Of a stretch of 64,000 bases of DNA, positions 10,884 to 21,449 are shown in pieces. A model generated the notes under the pieces. The model was not told where the DNA came from, did not search any database, and worked only from the letters and a program-made list of their open reading frames with translations. The stretch's first letter is position 1. The number at the start of each line of letters is the position of its first letter. This DNA comes from Phialocephala subalpina (Eukaryota > Ascomycota > Leotiomycetes > Helotiales > Mollisiaceae). The translations under genes were made by a program, and so were the position numbers. The stretch is from NCBI GenBank assembly GCA_900073065.1, contig FJOG01000016.1:248001-312000 (forward strand). The letters are read 5' to 3'.

Positions 10884-11850
10884 ACTACGCTTCTTTCCGC
10901 GCCGCCCGTTTGATCTTATCTATACATCATCTGTTAATCCAACAGGTTCTGCTTGTAACAAGTATAGATTGCTTTTCACTCACACATATTGAAGTTGCTC
11001 ATTGTGCTGGCTGGTGGACACGACAAGCGTGTTCCCAATCCAGAAGATCCCACCGCTCTGTTTCCACTCCAAACGATCGAGTCTTTGAGGAGCTTGCCCG
11101 CCGCCTAGGTATTTGCAACAGATTGACTCGAATGCTCAAATTCCGGTCTGGCGACATTTGGCGATACTTGATGAGGATGAAAAAAAGCCGTCGAAAAAGC
11201 AAAATTCAGCTCCAATTTGACGAGGTTTTTGGCCCCCAAACAAAAACCTCTTCGGCGCTTGCAGCCTTACATGAAGCCATTTTTGAGGCTGAGGCCCATA
11301 CAAGCCTGGCCCAAGACATGTTAGCCATAGAGAGTCCTTCCAGATAGACATTGTGTCTTTGATCTGCAGGCTGGGCATGATACGACTGGTCGAGTTGGAT
11401 GCACCAAAAATGAGGAAGGAGTGACATTCCCGACGTCGGATTGTAGAGCGCTTGAACCACGCACCGTCTAATTTTATCGCCGCACCTCCGGCGTTGACAA
11501 GAAAATAACTTCCGAAAATAGCATTGTTTAGTAAGGGAATGTGAGAGGTTGAGGTTGTGAATCCGGAGAGTGTCTGAGATCATTTGAGAAAGAGAGTTGC
11601 TGCGGCAGGGACGAACTTTGAAATTGGAAAATTACTTTTTACACACCTTATTACTAGTGTGTAGTCGCATATTGCCGCACCGCTTTCACGCACTGCCTCA
11701 GTCCAAGGCAAAATGCACTTTCAGATTCACATCCAATAGCAGATCATAGCACATTATTCATTGAGTAGAGCTAGCGATCACTATTGAATCCTACCAGTAC
11801 CGACTTCCGCTAGATTCCCTCTTGTTCCATCCCATTTTCGCCGTAAGTTG
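10884..11850. other. Intergenic upstream of exchanger relic
   Basis: About 970 bases. It lies upstream of the exchanger relic and downstream of the repeat/coiled-coil gene, both minus strand. A plus-strand frame at 10910-11347 (145 codons) and minus-strand frames at 11136-11583 overlap each other and show no domain. I found nothing to support any of them. Confidence 0.45.
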
Positions 11851-14115
11851 TCAATTAAAAGCCCCAGGAATAACTCCCGTCTGCTGTCCTCCATGCTCTT
11901 CCTCCAACTCTCTAGCCAACTCGCCATCCAAATGGACAGCTTCTGCTCGCAGCCTATCCGCCTCTCTCCTGCACTTCTCTGCCTCCTCCTCTAACTTCGT
12001 AGCCTCCTCCCACATTCTCAACGTCTCTTTCTCAGCCACTCCTTTCTCAGTACTCGATTTCCTTAATTCAAACGCCTGGTTCTCCTTCTTGTTGGCAAGA
12101 TCTTCCATTTGGAAGACTTGAGAATGGATCTGTTCGGCACTCCTCGTGACGGGATTTGAGTCATTGTCGTCGATAGGTACAGAGATATTTCCTGGCATGT
12201 ATGGATGAGATTGGGTGAAAGGCCAGGCGGCATGCATGCCTGCAGGTGGACCACCAAAGCCTCCACACCCAGCGAACGGTCCGCCTCCTCTGTTGAAAGC
12301 TCCTCCTCCACCGCCAAATGGTCCTCCTCGACCTCCGAATGGTCCTCCTCTACCGAACGGACCGCCTTTCATGAACGAGTCTGACGCTGCTCTGCCGAAT
12401 AAACCAGGCATGCCACCCACAGGTGGTGCAGAGGATGAGGGATATCCTCCTGGCATAGTCGGTAGATTAGGAGTAGAGGTCGTGGGCATGTAGGGACTTG
12501 CTGCTGGATTCATGAATGGTGGACCCATTCCTCCTCCTCTGCTGCCACATCTGGAATCACGTCTTCTGCCTCGACGTTCTTCCCGTCTGAGATTTCGCCG
12601 CTCTCTCTTTAGAGCTCGTTTCTCGGCCCGACGGATGCGTCTTGCTTCTCTTCGAGACTTGCTTTGTGCTTTCCTCGCAGTCTTGAATCTCTTCATCAGA
12701 TCTTTGACTTCGCTTCGGAGGACTTTCACGTCATGATCGAGTTGTCGAGAATTGTCTTTCTTGGCTGACTTGAGTTCCTTCTTCAAATCTTGAACATCTG
12801 CCTTGGAGATAGGATGCTCGGGATGATTCAGCCATTCCAAGAGTGATTGCTTGGCGACTGGAAGTTGCTGATCTCTCAAATCTTCATAAGTAGGCAATGA
12901 TCCGAGAGAGGAATCTGAGCCAGAGGAGCTTGAGCTGGATGAACTCGAAGAGCTTGAGACTGACTCAGAACGAGCACGTCCTTTGCCACGTCTTCCGTGT
13001 GAATGAGATCTGCCTCGATGTCGATGTCCAGGTCCATGGTGACCTCGACCTCTGAAATGCTCATGAAGATCCCTCTTATTGAAGGAACGTCCGCCGAAAG
13101 TCACACCGTGAGGTCCAGCGTTGAACCCTTTGCTACCCCCAAGCCGGAAACCATTCGAGTCAGCTACTAGCATATTTCCAATTCTGAACCCCTCAGAATC
13201 AGCTCTTAGGCCATTCTTTCCGATTCGGAAGCCATCGTTGTCAGCAACCATGGGACCCATTCTGAAGCCCTGGTTTCCTGGCTCCAGATTTCCAGCTTGC
13301 ATAAATCGTCCAAAGAAGCTGCCTTTTCGTCCTCCCATGTCTCTCGTCGAAGGCTCGCCATTGTTCTCGTTCTCCCACGGTATCCATGAGCCGGGCATCT
13401 GACCTGTCCCTGCCTCATGAGCAGCTATCTCAGCATCCACGTCGATAGTAGAGATTTGAACTCCTCTTGGCTTGAAGAAACCGTCGTTCCATTCCGTGAC
13501 CGTAGCCTCCACCCTGCTCAGCACACGAGGTGCGTGTGGTGATCGTAGACCGTCAAGTTGTGCATCCACTTGGCTGATATCAGACTTTGACCTATTCTCG
13601 TGTCCCAACGACAAATGGGACATTCGCTCATCAATCTCAGCCTGCAGCTTTCGATCTGCGATACTGTTGTTGACTCCAGCTGCATGATCGGGGAGCAAAT
13701 GGTTGATAAACGTGTTCCAGTCCTGCTCACTGATATCCTTGGCTAGCAAGCCTTGCGGATATGGTATGTCTTTTGGTTCGGTATTGCGCGATATGGACAC
13801 CCTATAGACTTCTGGCGGGCCCGAGTATGGGTTGTAAGCTGGTCGAGAGTCGAAATATGCAGTGGCAGATGAGGAGGAGGCATGGTCGTGGTCATCTCCA
13901 GGCACCTGATTTTGGTGGATGGAGCTTGTGGGAGAGTATGGTGGAGTGTAGATGGTCTCGTCGACTGACGAAGCTGCGGATGGAAGAGGTTGAGCAGCCA
14001 CGGAAGCTGTGTCTGCATGCGAAGTAGCTGGAGTGAGGATGGGATGTGGTGAGGTTCCTGCATTTGAGTAGATATCCGTCTCACTGTACGGTGGAGGAGG
14101 AGCGTGATCGTCCAT
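11851..14115 (-). CDS. Large disordered protein with GFR(I/M/L)G repeats and C-terminal coiled coil
   Basis: A 754-residue, probably fungus-specific protein of unknown function. Start: the first ATG of the frame, at 14115. A GTAAGT..AAG intron (about 14207 to 14140) lies in the 5' UTR. The N-terminus has a PPPPY (WW-ligand) motif, then a Ser/Pro-rich stretch. The middle holds a globular-looking segment (DWNTFINHLLPDH) and tandem degenerate GFRMG/GFRIG/GFRLG repeats encoded at about 13090-13285. A His/Arg/Gly region (GHHGPGHRHRGRSHSHGRRG), a poly-Ser tract and an Arg/Lys-rich helix (RREARRIRRAEKRALKRERR) follow. A Gly-rich stretch (GGPFGRGGPFGGRGG) and a charged coiled coil (about residues 680-740) close it. 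Composition suggests scaffolding or RNA association, but this is inference. Confidence 0.85.
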   Translation of the reverse strand: MDDHAPPPPYSETDIYSNAGTSPHPILTPATSHADTASVAAQPLPSAASSVDETIYTPPYSPTSSIHQNQVPGDDHDHASSSSATAYFDSRPAYNPYSGPPEVYRVSISRNTEPKDIPYPQGLLAKDISEQDWNTFINHLLPDHAAGVNNSIADRKLQAEIDERMSHLSLGHENRSKSDISQVDAQLDGLRSPHAPRVLSRVEATVTEWNDGFFKPRGVQISTIDVDAEIAAHEAGTGQMPGSWIPWENENNGEPSTRDMGGRKGSFFGRFMQAGNLEPGNQGFRMGPMVADNDGFRIGKNGLRADSEGFRIGNMLVADSNGFRLGGSKGFNAGPHGVTFGGRSFNKRDLHEHFRGRGHHGPGHRHRGRSHSHGRRGKGRARSESVSSSSSSSSSSSSGSDSSLGSLPTYEDLRDQQLPVAKQSLLEWLNHPEHPISKADVQDLKKELKSAKKDNSRQLDHDVKVLRSEVKDLMKRFKTARKAQSKSRREARRIRRAEKRALKRERRNLRREERRGRRRDSRCGSRGGGMGPPFMNPAASPYMPTTSTPNLPTMPGGYPSSSAPPVGGMPGLFGRAASDSFMKGGPFGRGGPFGGRGGPFGGGGGAFNRGGGPFAGCGGFGGPPAGMHAAWPFTQSHPYMPGNISVPIDDNDSNPVTRSAEQIHSQVFQMEDLANKKENQAFELRKSSTEKGVAEKETLRMWEEATKLEEEAEKCRREADRLRAEAVHLDGELARELEEEHGGQQTGVIPGAFN

Positions 14116-15567
14116 CTCCACGGCAACGTTTCTGGACTTGATAGCTTACAACAATAGCAGCAATAGCAAAATGAGCTCGCAATAGATGGCTCTTGAATAT
14201 GAAGCACAAACTTACGATGATCAGATAACTTTGGACACTTCTCGTGCGAGAGACTCGGGGTAATATCTATCCTCCAACCTGTAGACTCGAGGCTCAGCCA
14301 AGCTTTCAGCTGTGCCCCTCACTAGCTGCAATTCGCTAGACAACAGCTCTGCAACGCGTCCCCACAGCATGTTGGGGCGCCTCGCAAGGCTAATCTTCCA
14401 ATTACAAGCCCCCAAGTCTGGGTTGTACAGGGTATTTACTATGCATACTTCAGAGCCGAAGAACGGGAATGACGTGGGCCTGAAGGCAGCAATGACCACT
14501 GCATAACCTTAACTCCGGACGGACTCGGCTTGTCGAGATACTTTGTATCTTCTTTGACAGCACAGCCTCATCAAAAGGTGTTATCATCGTGTTTCCATTG
14601 CTCAAATGATTATGACTCAAGTGGACTCTGTGCAACCACACTGCTTTACAGAAGGAAAAGCGGTTAGGCCTTAAGAGCCTGGTGTATTTTTAGATTGAAC
14701 GATACTGTCTTTTAGATCTGAACAATTGAGCAAGCATTTCGTTCATGTACTTCTATCGCTGCCACCATGTGTATTCTTGAGTTGTCCTCCTACCATGCAA
14801 AGTTGTAGGACGAAGATATGGCGAAATGTAGAAAGCTTCAAGGGGGCATTGATTAGTTCCAACATTCCATTCACTCAAGTGATACCATTGCAAGATCGAG
14901 TCCTTGTACTGTAGCAAGCAGGTAGTGGAGCGTGAATCATTGCTCCTTTCACTACATAAATCCCTTCGTTCTTCCTGTTGACTAAATTCTTTGATCTGTT
15001 TCGCAAATCTCATAGCTCTCCAACAAAATGAATTTGATTACTTGGATACACAGAAGAATTGCCCAAGACCGAAACGCAAGACACAAGGGAGGCCACGGAA
15101 TCCGATTTGGTGTAGGTCAACGAGAGGCTGTAGAGCGTGCTGCAAGTCTAAACAGAGAATGGAACCTCTATGGCGGCTACCCTCGACGACATGGCAGACT
15201 ACCAGCAGAACACTGGAGTCGGTAGATATCAACTCAAGCTCTCTGTCATCATAGAACGCGGAAGATTTTTAATTTCGCCAATGTCTGTCGTTGGGAGCGA
15301 GGTCTTCGGCTATCGTTGTACTTCAACAGGAGGTTGGTTCATGCTCAACTCAGCTCTTTGTCACTAGACAATACTTTCTTTATTCTTGAGTTGACACCAA
15401 TGACGGACACGACATAGCTAGTTTCATACTTTCTTTGAGCTCTGCAAGAACCAACATCATTTACCCGACCTGCAATTCTTACAAAGCCAGCCAGGTGATC
15501 ACCGTTTTATTCCCGATAATCTTCGCCACATGGAAACTTTGGCAACTTGATAGATAGCTCCTCGACT
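14116..15567. promoter_or_regulatory. Divergent region between repeat protein and HExxH gene
   Basis: About 1.45 kb. The proximal part contains the 5' UTR and its intron for the minus-strand repeat protein. A minus-strand frame at 14221-14499 ends at that UTR and could act as an upstream ORF. A short plus-strand frame at 15028-15225 (65 codons, basic) cannot be supported as a gene. No RNA genes or repeats seen. Confidence 0.4.
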
Positions 15568-18254
15568 ATGGCGTCTCAAGCTCAAGCACAAGAGCTTACA
15601 GCTCTTGCCCAAATATACAGTCATCCTCTTCACGGGCGAAATCCATACCTCGAATCACCCGCGCTAGCGATGAATCACACTGTGTTGGAAAATATTGTAC
15701 CACTGAAGAGCGGACTGACTCCTCTCTATCCAGAGGATTTTCAGACCGATGCAGAGAAAGCGCGCTTCAAGATCCTGTCACAGTATCAACGAAGCCGCTT
15801 CAATGGTGGGTATCAGGAGAGCAAAACTTGTGATATGTGCTGACTTCACGAAGCATTCACGACTGCTGAACTGCACAAAAGTGGCGCTCTTGCGCCGCTG
15901 AAGACAGATGGGCAATACGCCTTCCTTACCGAAGTGCCTATACATCCGTTGCTGCAACAGGCTAGGTGGCTCGAGCCATTACCTCTCCATCTAGCTTCGG
16001 TCCCCTTGGGAAATGGCAGATAAGGATTCTGGGAGGCAAGATGACACTCATACTGTTGTCGAACTTGCTAACATAAACAGGTTTCAAATCACGTTGTCTG
16101 GGACGTAATGGTCCCCTCGTTAAAGCTGGCAAGCAAGCTTCTAACACAACCTGAAAGCTCACTATGGTATGCCTCCTTTGGTCTGATCTCGATCGTAGCT
16201 AACGACACTAGGTGGCATGCATTGTTATTTGGCGATTATGAGGTGATACCGGAGGATGAGCTGGAATAGGGAACAGAAACACCTGAGATACGAGAAAGAT
16301 TTCGGTGGAGTCAAGCGTTGGCCACGAAACATCCAGACATACACTCGAAAGTCCAGCAAAAGATGGAAGATTTGAATCAAGACATCAATTTCTGTATCAT
16401 CAATGGGATGGTAATGAACCCCCCAAATGTCCTTGGGGGGTACAACGCGTCTGCTCAAACAATTCCACAGAGCGCTCAAGAGAAAGTCACAGTAGAAGTA
16501 ACTCGTGAATTGATCGAACCATTACTGAACGATGAGATAACTACGGCTGAAAGATTGCTGTGCATTTTCGTACTCGCAACTACAATCGTCCATGAGCTTG
16601 CGGTAAGTCCACCTAAGTTCTTGGCTTGACATGAGACTGATTTCGTTCAGCATACTGTTTGGATTATGATTCAGGACGACCATGCAAGCGAATCAGAACC
16701 CTATTTTGAAGATGAAGTGGTCTGCGAGCTGTAAGTATATAACGATAGAAAGTTTGGGAGATTGTGAAGCTAACATCAAAAAAAAAAGGGATTCTCTTTG
16801 CAAAAGGTTGTAAGAAAATTAAGCTTCAAGTCTATGAAATCCGATTGACGTTCTAAACAGATTTGGAATCACATAGAATACCCCATACTTGGTACAACTC
16901 GTGTAAATGCCCTTGGGACACCGTATGCTGCACTACTCAGGTAAGCTCTCCTTCAGATCATCATTTAGCTTGAGTTCTGGGTTGACTTGAAGCCTAGTTA
17001 CAACTGGCCTTCTGCTCAGACCGACGCAGACGGATACGACAGCCCACTGCTGAAAACCAAACCAAAGAATTGGGATATAATTAATTGGATTCCCGTCAAT
17101 CTCGACTACTTCTTCGACGTGAATTGTACAGAATTTTGGAATACTTATGTCCGGAAGTTAGTATCATATCCCAACACATGCAAATCGAGTGCTGATGTTG
17201 CCCATTAGAAATGACCCATCTAGCATTTATTTTGGTTCAAAGTATTGGGGTATCAGATGTGATGGGATTGATCATTCGACCAGCGTAGTTTATGCAAAAC
17301 AGATGGTGAGAGAGAAAGACGACATTATCATCGATGTAAGCAAGATGACAGAGGAAGAGATTGGTAGAGCACGAAGAGAGAACGCACGACGACTCCGAGG
17401 ACGCGAGATCATTAAGCAGGTATCTGCCTTGAAGGCCGAAGTTGACAAAGTCGGTGCAAGCGTGACCAATCCATCAGACTACAATCCGAGGTCGGGATTC
17501 TCGAGTGATGGTAATAAACTCTTACCGACGCCTCCGTGTCCTAGGTTCAATGAGATCCGCCAATACCTCTTTAACACACGAGTAACACTTGCATGGGACA
17601 CCCTGCACTTTAGAATACCTGATTACGTCTTGTACGCTTACATAAAAAGGGAAGGAGGCCTTCAGATCACTTTCGAGGAATGGAGAGATTTTCTGATAAC
17701 ATGCAACAACAACAAAATGCTTTTCAAGTAAGTTCTCCTTCTTATGCCTGCTTGAATTAAACAAGGCTAAAGTCCAGCAGTTTCGAGTACATGGGCAGCG
17801 CACCCACTCCCCTCTTAGGCGTAGTGAGTCGTAACGATAGAGGATGGCGAATAACAGCTCTACCCGTGAAAGTCTACCCAAAGCCTTCCCCTTTGAAACA
17901 GGTCACATGCATACGCGCAATTCAGCTCCTCAAACAGGACGAGGTAAGTGGTGGATTCACGGACCAGAAATTATTCCGCGACTTTGACAAGGACCTTCTG
18001 CGAAGAAAAGCCAATGAACTCTTAGCAAAGAATCCATTCCCTGATTCATATGGAAACCAGATCATCGGAAACTTATCCGTAGACGACTTTGATCAATGTA
18101 TCGCCTTGCCTAAGCCAGTGGGGAGAATAGACTTTATGTGAGTTAATGTTTTCGTTGTCTTGTAAGAAAGCGTGAAGTGAATACTAAAATTCATAGCTTT
18201 GGCCCTCCGGGTATTATTCGAAAACACAAGAATACGAAACTGTTCGGATCATGA
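15568..18254 (+). pseudogene. Damaged multi-exon gene with metallopeptidase-like HELAH motif
   Basis: A long coding locus in which many exons splice cleanly: 15568-15805, 15854 onward, then after 16081, 16212 and 16666, ending at TGA 18252-18254. The HExxH zinc motif reads VHELA/HTVW, with an intron between Ala and the second His (donor after 16600, acceptor before 16651). Later exons encode NWPSAQTDADGYD, SKYWGIRCDGIDHS and a C-terminal IFGPPGIIRKHKN. Three problems suggest decay: no clean junction joins the exon at 15854 to the one at 16081; an in-frame TAG lies at 16267-16269; and the junction 16730/16789 is out of phase by one base relative to the downstream frame IWNHIEYPILG. I do not recognise the family beyond HExxH. 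Sequence error could account for some lesions. Confidence 0.6.
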
Positions 18255-19152
18255 GTATCGCATCCAAACAGACAGATATACAGGGCTTTCCAGAATGGGA
18301 CTCTCGGGAGCATTCTGGACAGGATATTCCGAGAGAAACCATGCGGAAGTGAATGTATGGTATTATTTGGGACGTTTAGAATAGTAGAGCGATCAGAAAG
18401 CTTTGGGGTATTGAGATTTGAAAATTGTCTGGATATGATCTGAGCAACCTGAACTCGCGATACGACTGCCAACAACCTCCGAAAGCTTTTCCTTAATCAA
18501 GAGGAGATCTAACTGATTCCAAGCATTAGACATTCGGCAGCGTGGCTTGTGTTCATTGTGCTTCCCAAAACCTGACACGGTAGCTACTGTAAACATGGAG
18601 AAATATTAATCGAAAGCAAATTGTGATAATGGAGCCTGTTACTCGGGCTGCTGATGGCCCCACTCGGGCTAAGTTATCCACAACAGAGAATGTCAGCCTC
18701 ACATTTCACCTCATGTTAACAAGCATTCGACAAAGCGCAATAGTTGTAAGGCAAGTGACTTCCTGGAGTCATGTTCGTAGATTCTTGTCGTCTCCGTCAT
18801 ACCAAATCAATGCAGATGATTCCTTGCCAATAGCTCGCATTGCCCATGTTGAGGTTCGGCTTAGCATCATCTCTGAGATGTTCTGGTTTCCCCTCTTAGC
18901 GCCACGGCGGTACAGGATGCCTTCAACTCTCAAGTAGCGCATTCGCTTTGCCCCTGGTGCCACAGTCCTGCAATGTGCCTCCATGTACCCAGTCAAACAG
19001 CCGAGTACGCCTACACCTCTCCATACCGCCAGGTTTTGTTCATTGGATGATCTCTCTTCACATTGAATCCCATCTTCACAGTTCCCCGCATCATCGCGGG
19101 TAGAATCGATTCTCAGCCAATGGTGGTGGCCGTCGTTGGCTCCATATTTGCC
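18255..19152. other. Intergenic between convergent genes
   Basis: About 900 bases between the HExxH locus (+) and GCD7 (-). It should include both 3' UTRs. Open frames at 18623-18937 (+) and 18769-18996 (-) overlap in antisense and have no recognisable features. Confidence 0.45.
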
Positions 19153-20718
19153 TCAGAATTGCAGCTCTGGTTTGTGGAAGTTGATGTCTTCTGTCTTGTA
19201 GTGGTCGGCAACGATCCTGTACAAGTATGACGGGGCATGTGCTCCTCTGCGTAACTGATAAGTAATTAGCAGGACTATATGGCTAAGATGACTTACAGGT
19301 TGGTTATGTAGAGGTCGACCAGATCCGGAGGCACATAATCGTAAACAGGGTTGTCTACTTCTAGATTGTCCACCAGGGTCCCGTCATGATATCCAACGAT
19401 ATTTCCAGGATCGCCATACTCTATCAGAGATTCGAACTCGAAGGGATACTCTGGGCTAAGCTTGTAGACTCCGCTTACAACTATGACAGGGGTCCGGTGG
19501 ACTTTTGCAGCCTTGGCAATAAGTCGTGCTCCAGCAGCAGCTATCAAACCGCCATTGGCAATCACGGCGTGAGTTGCAAGAATGACCTTGTTGACTCGAG
19601 ACATGATGGCAAAAACCGAAGCATCCGTCATAAGAATGACGGTGATGCCTGCGGCTTGGAGAGACTTTAAGTAAACCCCTTCTCCGTCTTCTTCGCTTTC
19701 TGGGTCCTTCATTTTGCCCATAGCTGCTAAATGGGTCTCTTCGTGGTCATTTGGGTATGACTCCGCGACAATAACTGTGAACTTTCGCTTCTCTGCAGCC
19801 TTGAGTAGAAACTTGTACACGCTGACAGATGATGAATGTGTGAGGATGATCTCGTTGGAGTGTATGTGTTCTTGGGCATAAGCAGCAATTTGGTCGTCGA
19901 CTTGCTCGAGCTCGTCGAGGATCTCCTCAATCCCATTAATGACCTCTGCCCGCAAGTCTTTCGATGTGATGATCATTCTTTCTGCTAGGGTGGTAGCATG
20001 AAGCGGGTGGTTTCCGTGTGGAGAGTTTGTTCCCGATGGGCCTGAAGGAGTCGCATTTGGCGAAGGAGTAGCAGAAAGCAAGTTGAACATAGATTGTTGA
20101 ACCGGCACACCATTTACCACAGCATAGGACGTGTGGGAGGCCATCAAAGGAGGTCGACCTGATGGGGTTGACCTGCCTCCAAAGACATCATCTCCATTCA
20201 CTTCACTCAGATCTGATCCCTCCGTCGTTGAACTGAATCGGAGCGAGCTTGGGGGAGGTCCTTGGGTGCTTGTTAACTCGGTGTGACTGTGCTGGCGCTT
20301 TGGGGAACCAATGCTCGAGGCAGTATCACTCCCATCCTCTGTTCGGTCCTCATTTGCCTCGTCCCTCACCATGCCAAGGACTCGTCTTACAATATTTCCT
20401 ACTGCCATCTCCCTTGGTTGAGCCTCGATGAGCCTTTGTCCGACATCTTGAATACGTGCGATGAGCTTGCCAACATCTGTCCACCGAGATTTTGCAACGA
20501 CCTGGCGTAGTAATTCGGCTGTCGCAATGGCACACGGTCTCGAATTTTTAATCTGCCTTCGTTTGAGAAGCCTATAGCTTGTCAGAGCCGCACAAAAAGG
20601 CAGATCCAAGCGCGACCTACGAGATCAGGTATTCTATCGATGACTCCAACGGGGCGGTCTTGAGAGACTGCTTGAAGACTTTGAGATTTGGTGCATAGCC
20701 AGTTTGTACGGAAGGCAT
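19153..20718 (-). CDS. GCD7: Translation initiation factor eIF2B subunit beta
   Basis: A regulatory subunit of eIF2B, the guanine nucleotide exchange factor for eIF2 in the cytosol; it senses phosphorylated eIF2 in the integrated stress response (known for the family). Three exons, 20718-20621, 20571-19297 and 19246-19153, give 488 residues. The N-terminal helical domain includes SSIEYLISLLKRRQIKNSRPCA. The Rossmann-like C-terminal domain shows ILTHSSSVSVYKFLLKA, FTVIVAESYPNDHEETHLA, AGITVILMTDASVFAIMSRVNKVILATHAVIANGG and TPVIVVSGVYKLSPEYPF, and ends GAHAPSYLYRIVADHY. A low-complexity insertion of about 100 residues (Ser/Pro/Gly-rich) separates the two domains, as is common in fungal orthologues. 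It is divergent from NEM1. Confidence 0.96.
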
Positions 20719-21449
20719 CTTGGATCACGTATCTGGCTTGAGAGCTGTGTGAGTGCGATTCAAGGTTCGCAATGGAATGTACAATCGTTCTTGAGGCTCT
20801 GTGGAGGGGTAGTCTGCGTTCAAATTAGTTTTTTGGTTGCCCGAGCCCGTGAAGAACATTCTCAAATCTTGAGCACTTCAAACTGACTTACTGAACGGTT
20901 GATGGTGTATTCCAGGCAAGAACAATGTGCCGAAATCTCTTGTGTTGGGTTATGTGAAGTGGTGCTCAACTTCGCTTTTTTCTATGACTCCCAGCCAAAC
21001 CTCCCGCAGCCGCCATAATTTATGACAGGGATCTATTCGCATCCGAGCACGGTCCTAAGCTACATAGATTCAAGACAGCAATCCTTCGCAGAGTCAAAGT
21101 CATGCGATTGTATCTACTTACATGAAGCTCGGAGACATCTGTGGCATCCTTTGTCTTTCCGGAAATCGCCTCAAAGTCCTCACTTTTGCGGGCCATTATC
21201 TTTTCTTCTTTATCTCAAGCTTCAACTGGGCGGGCCTGCTGACCTGACGTAAGGTGGCATCGAAGGAGGAAGTCCGCGCAAAGTCCCAACCACCGATATT
21301 CCTACATTTTACAATCGACCAAAGATACGATACAGCAGTGGAGGGTTTGGATTGTGCCTACCACCTTCTAGGCTGCGAGCCGCTTGAAGCGCGTCCCAAC
21401 AAGATTAACGGAAACCCCAGAAGTCTTCCTTCATGGCTGCGATAGGACG
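20719..21449. promoter_or_regulatory. Divergent promoter, GCD7 / NEM1
   Basis: About 730 bases between two head-to-head housekeeping genes, presumably a shared promoter region. No RNA gene, repeat or convincing small ORF was seen. Confidence 0.45.

Noticed and set aside
10910..11347. 145-codon plus-strand ORF upstream of the exchanger relic
   Set aside because: Overlapped by several antisense frames and without protein-like features.
14221..14499. 92-codon minus-strand ORF just upstream of the repeat-protein gene
   Set aside because: It ends before the 5' UTR intron of that gene and is not joined in frame to it; at most an upstream ORF.
15028..15225. 65-codon basic ORF before the HExxH locus
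   Set aside because: An overlapping frame (14991-15254) is equally open; no family resemblance and no promoter or splice support.
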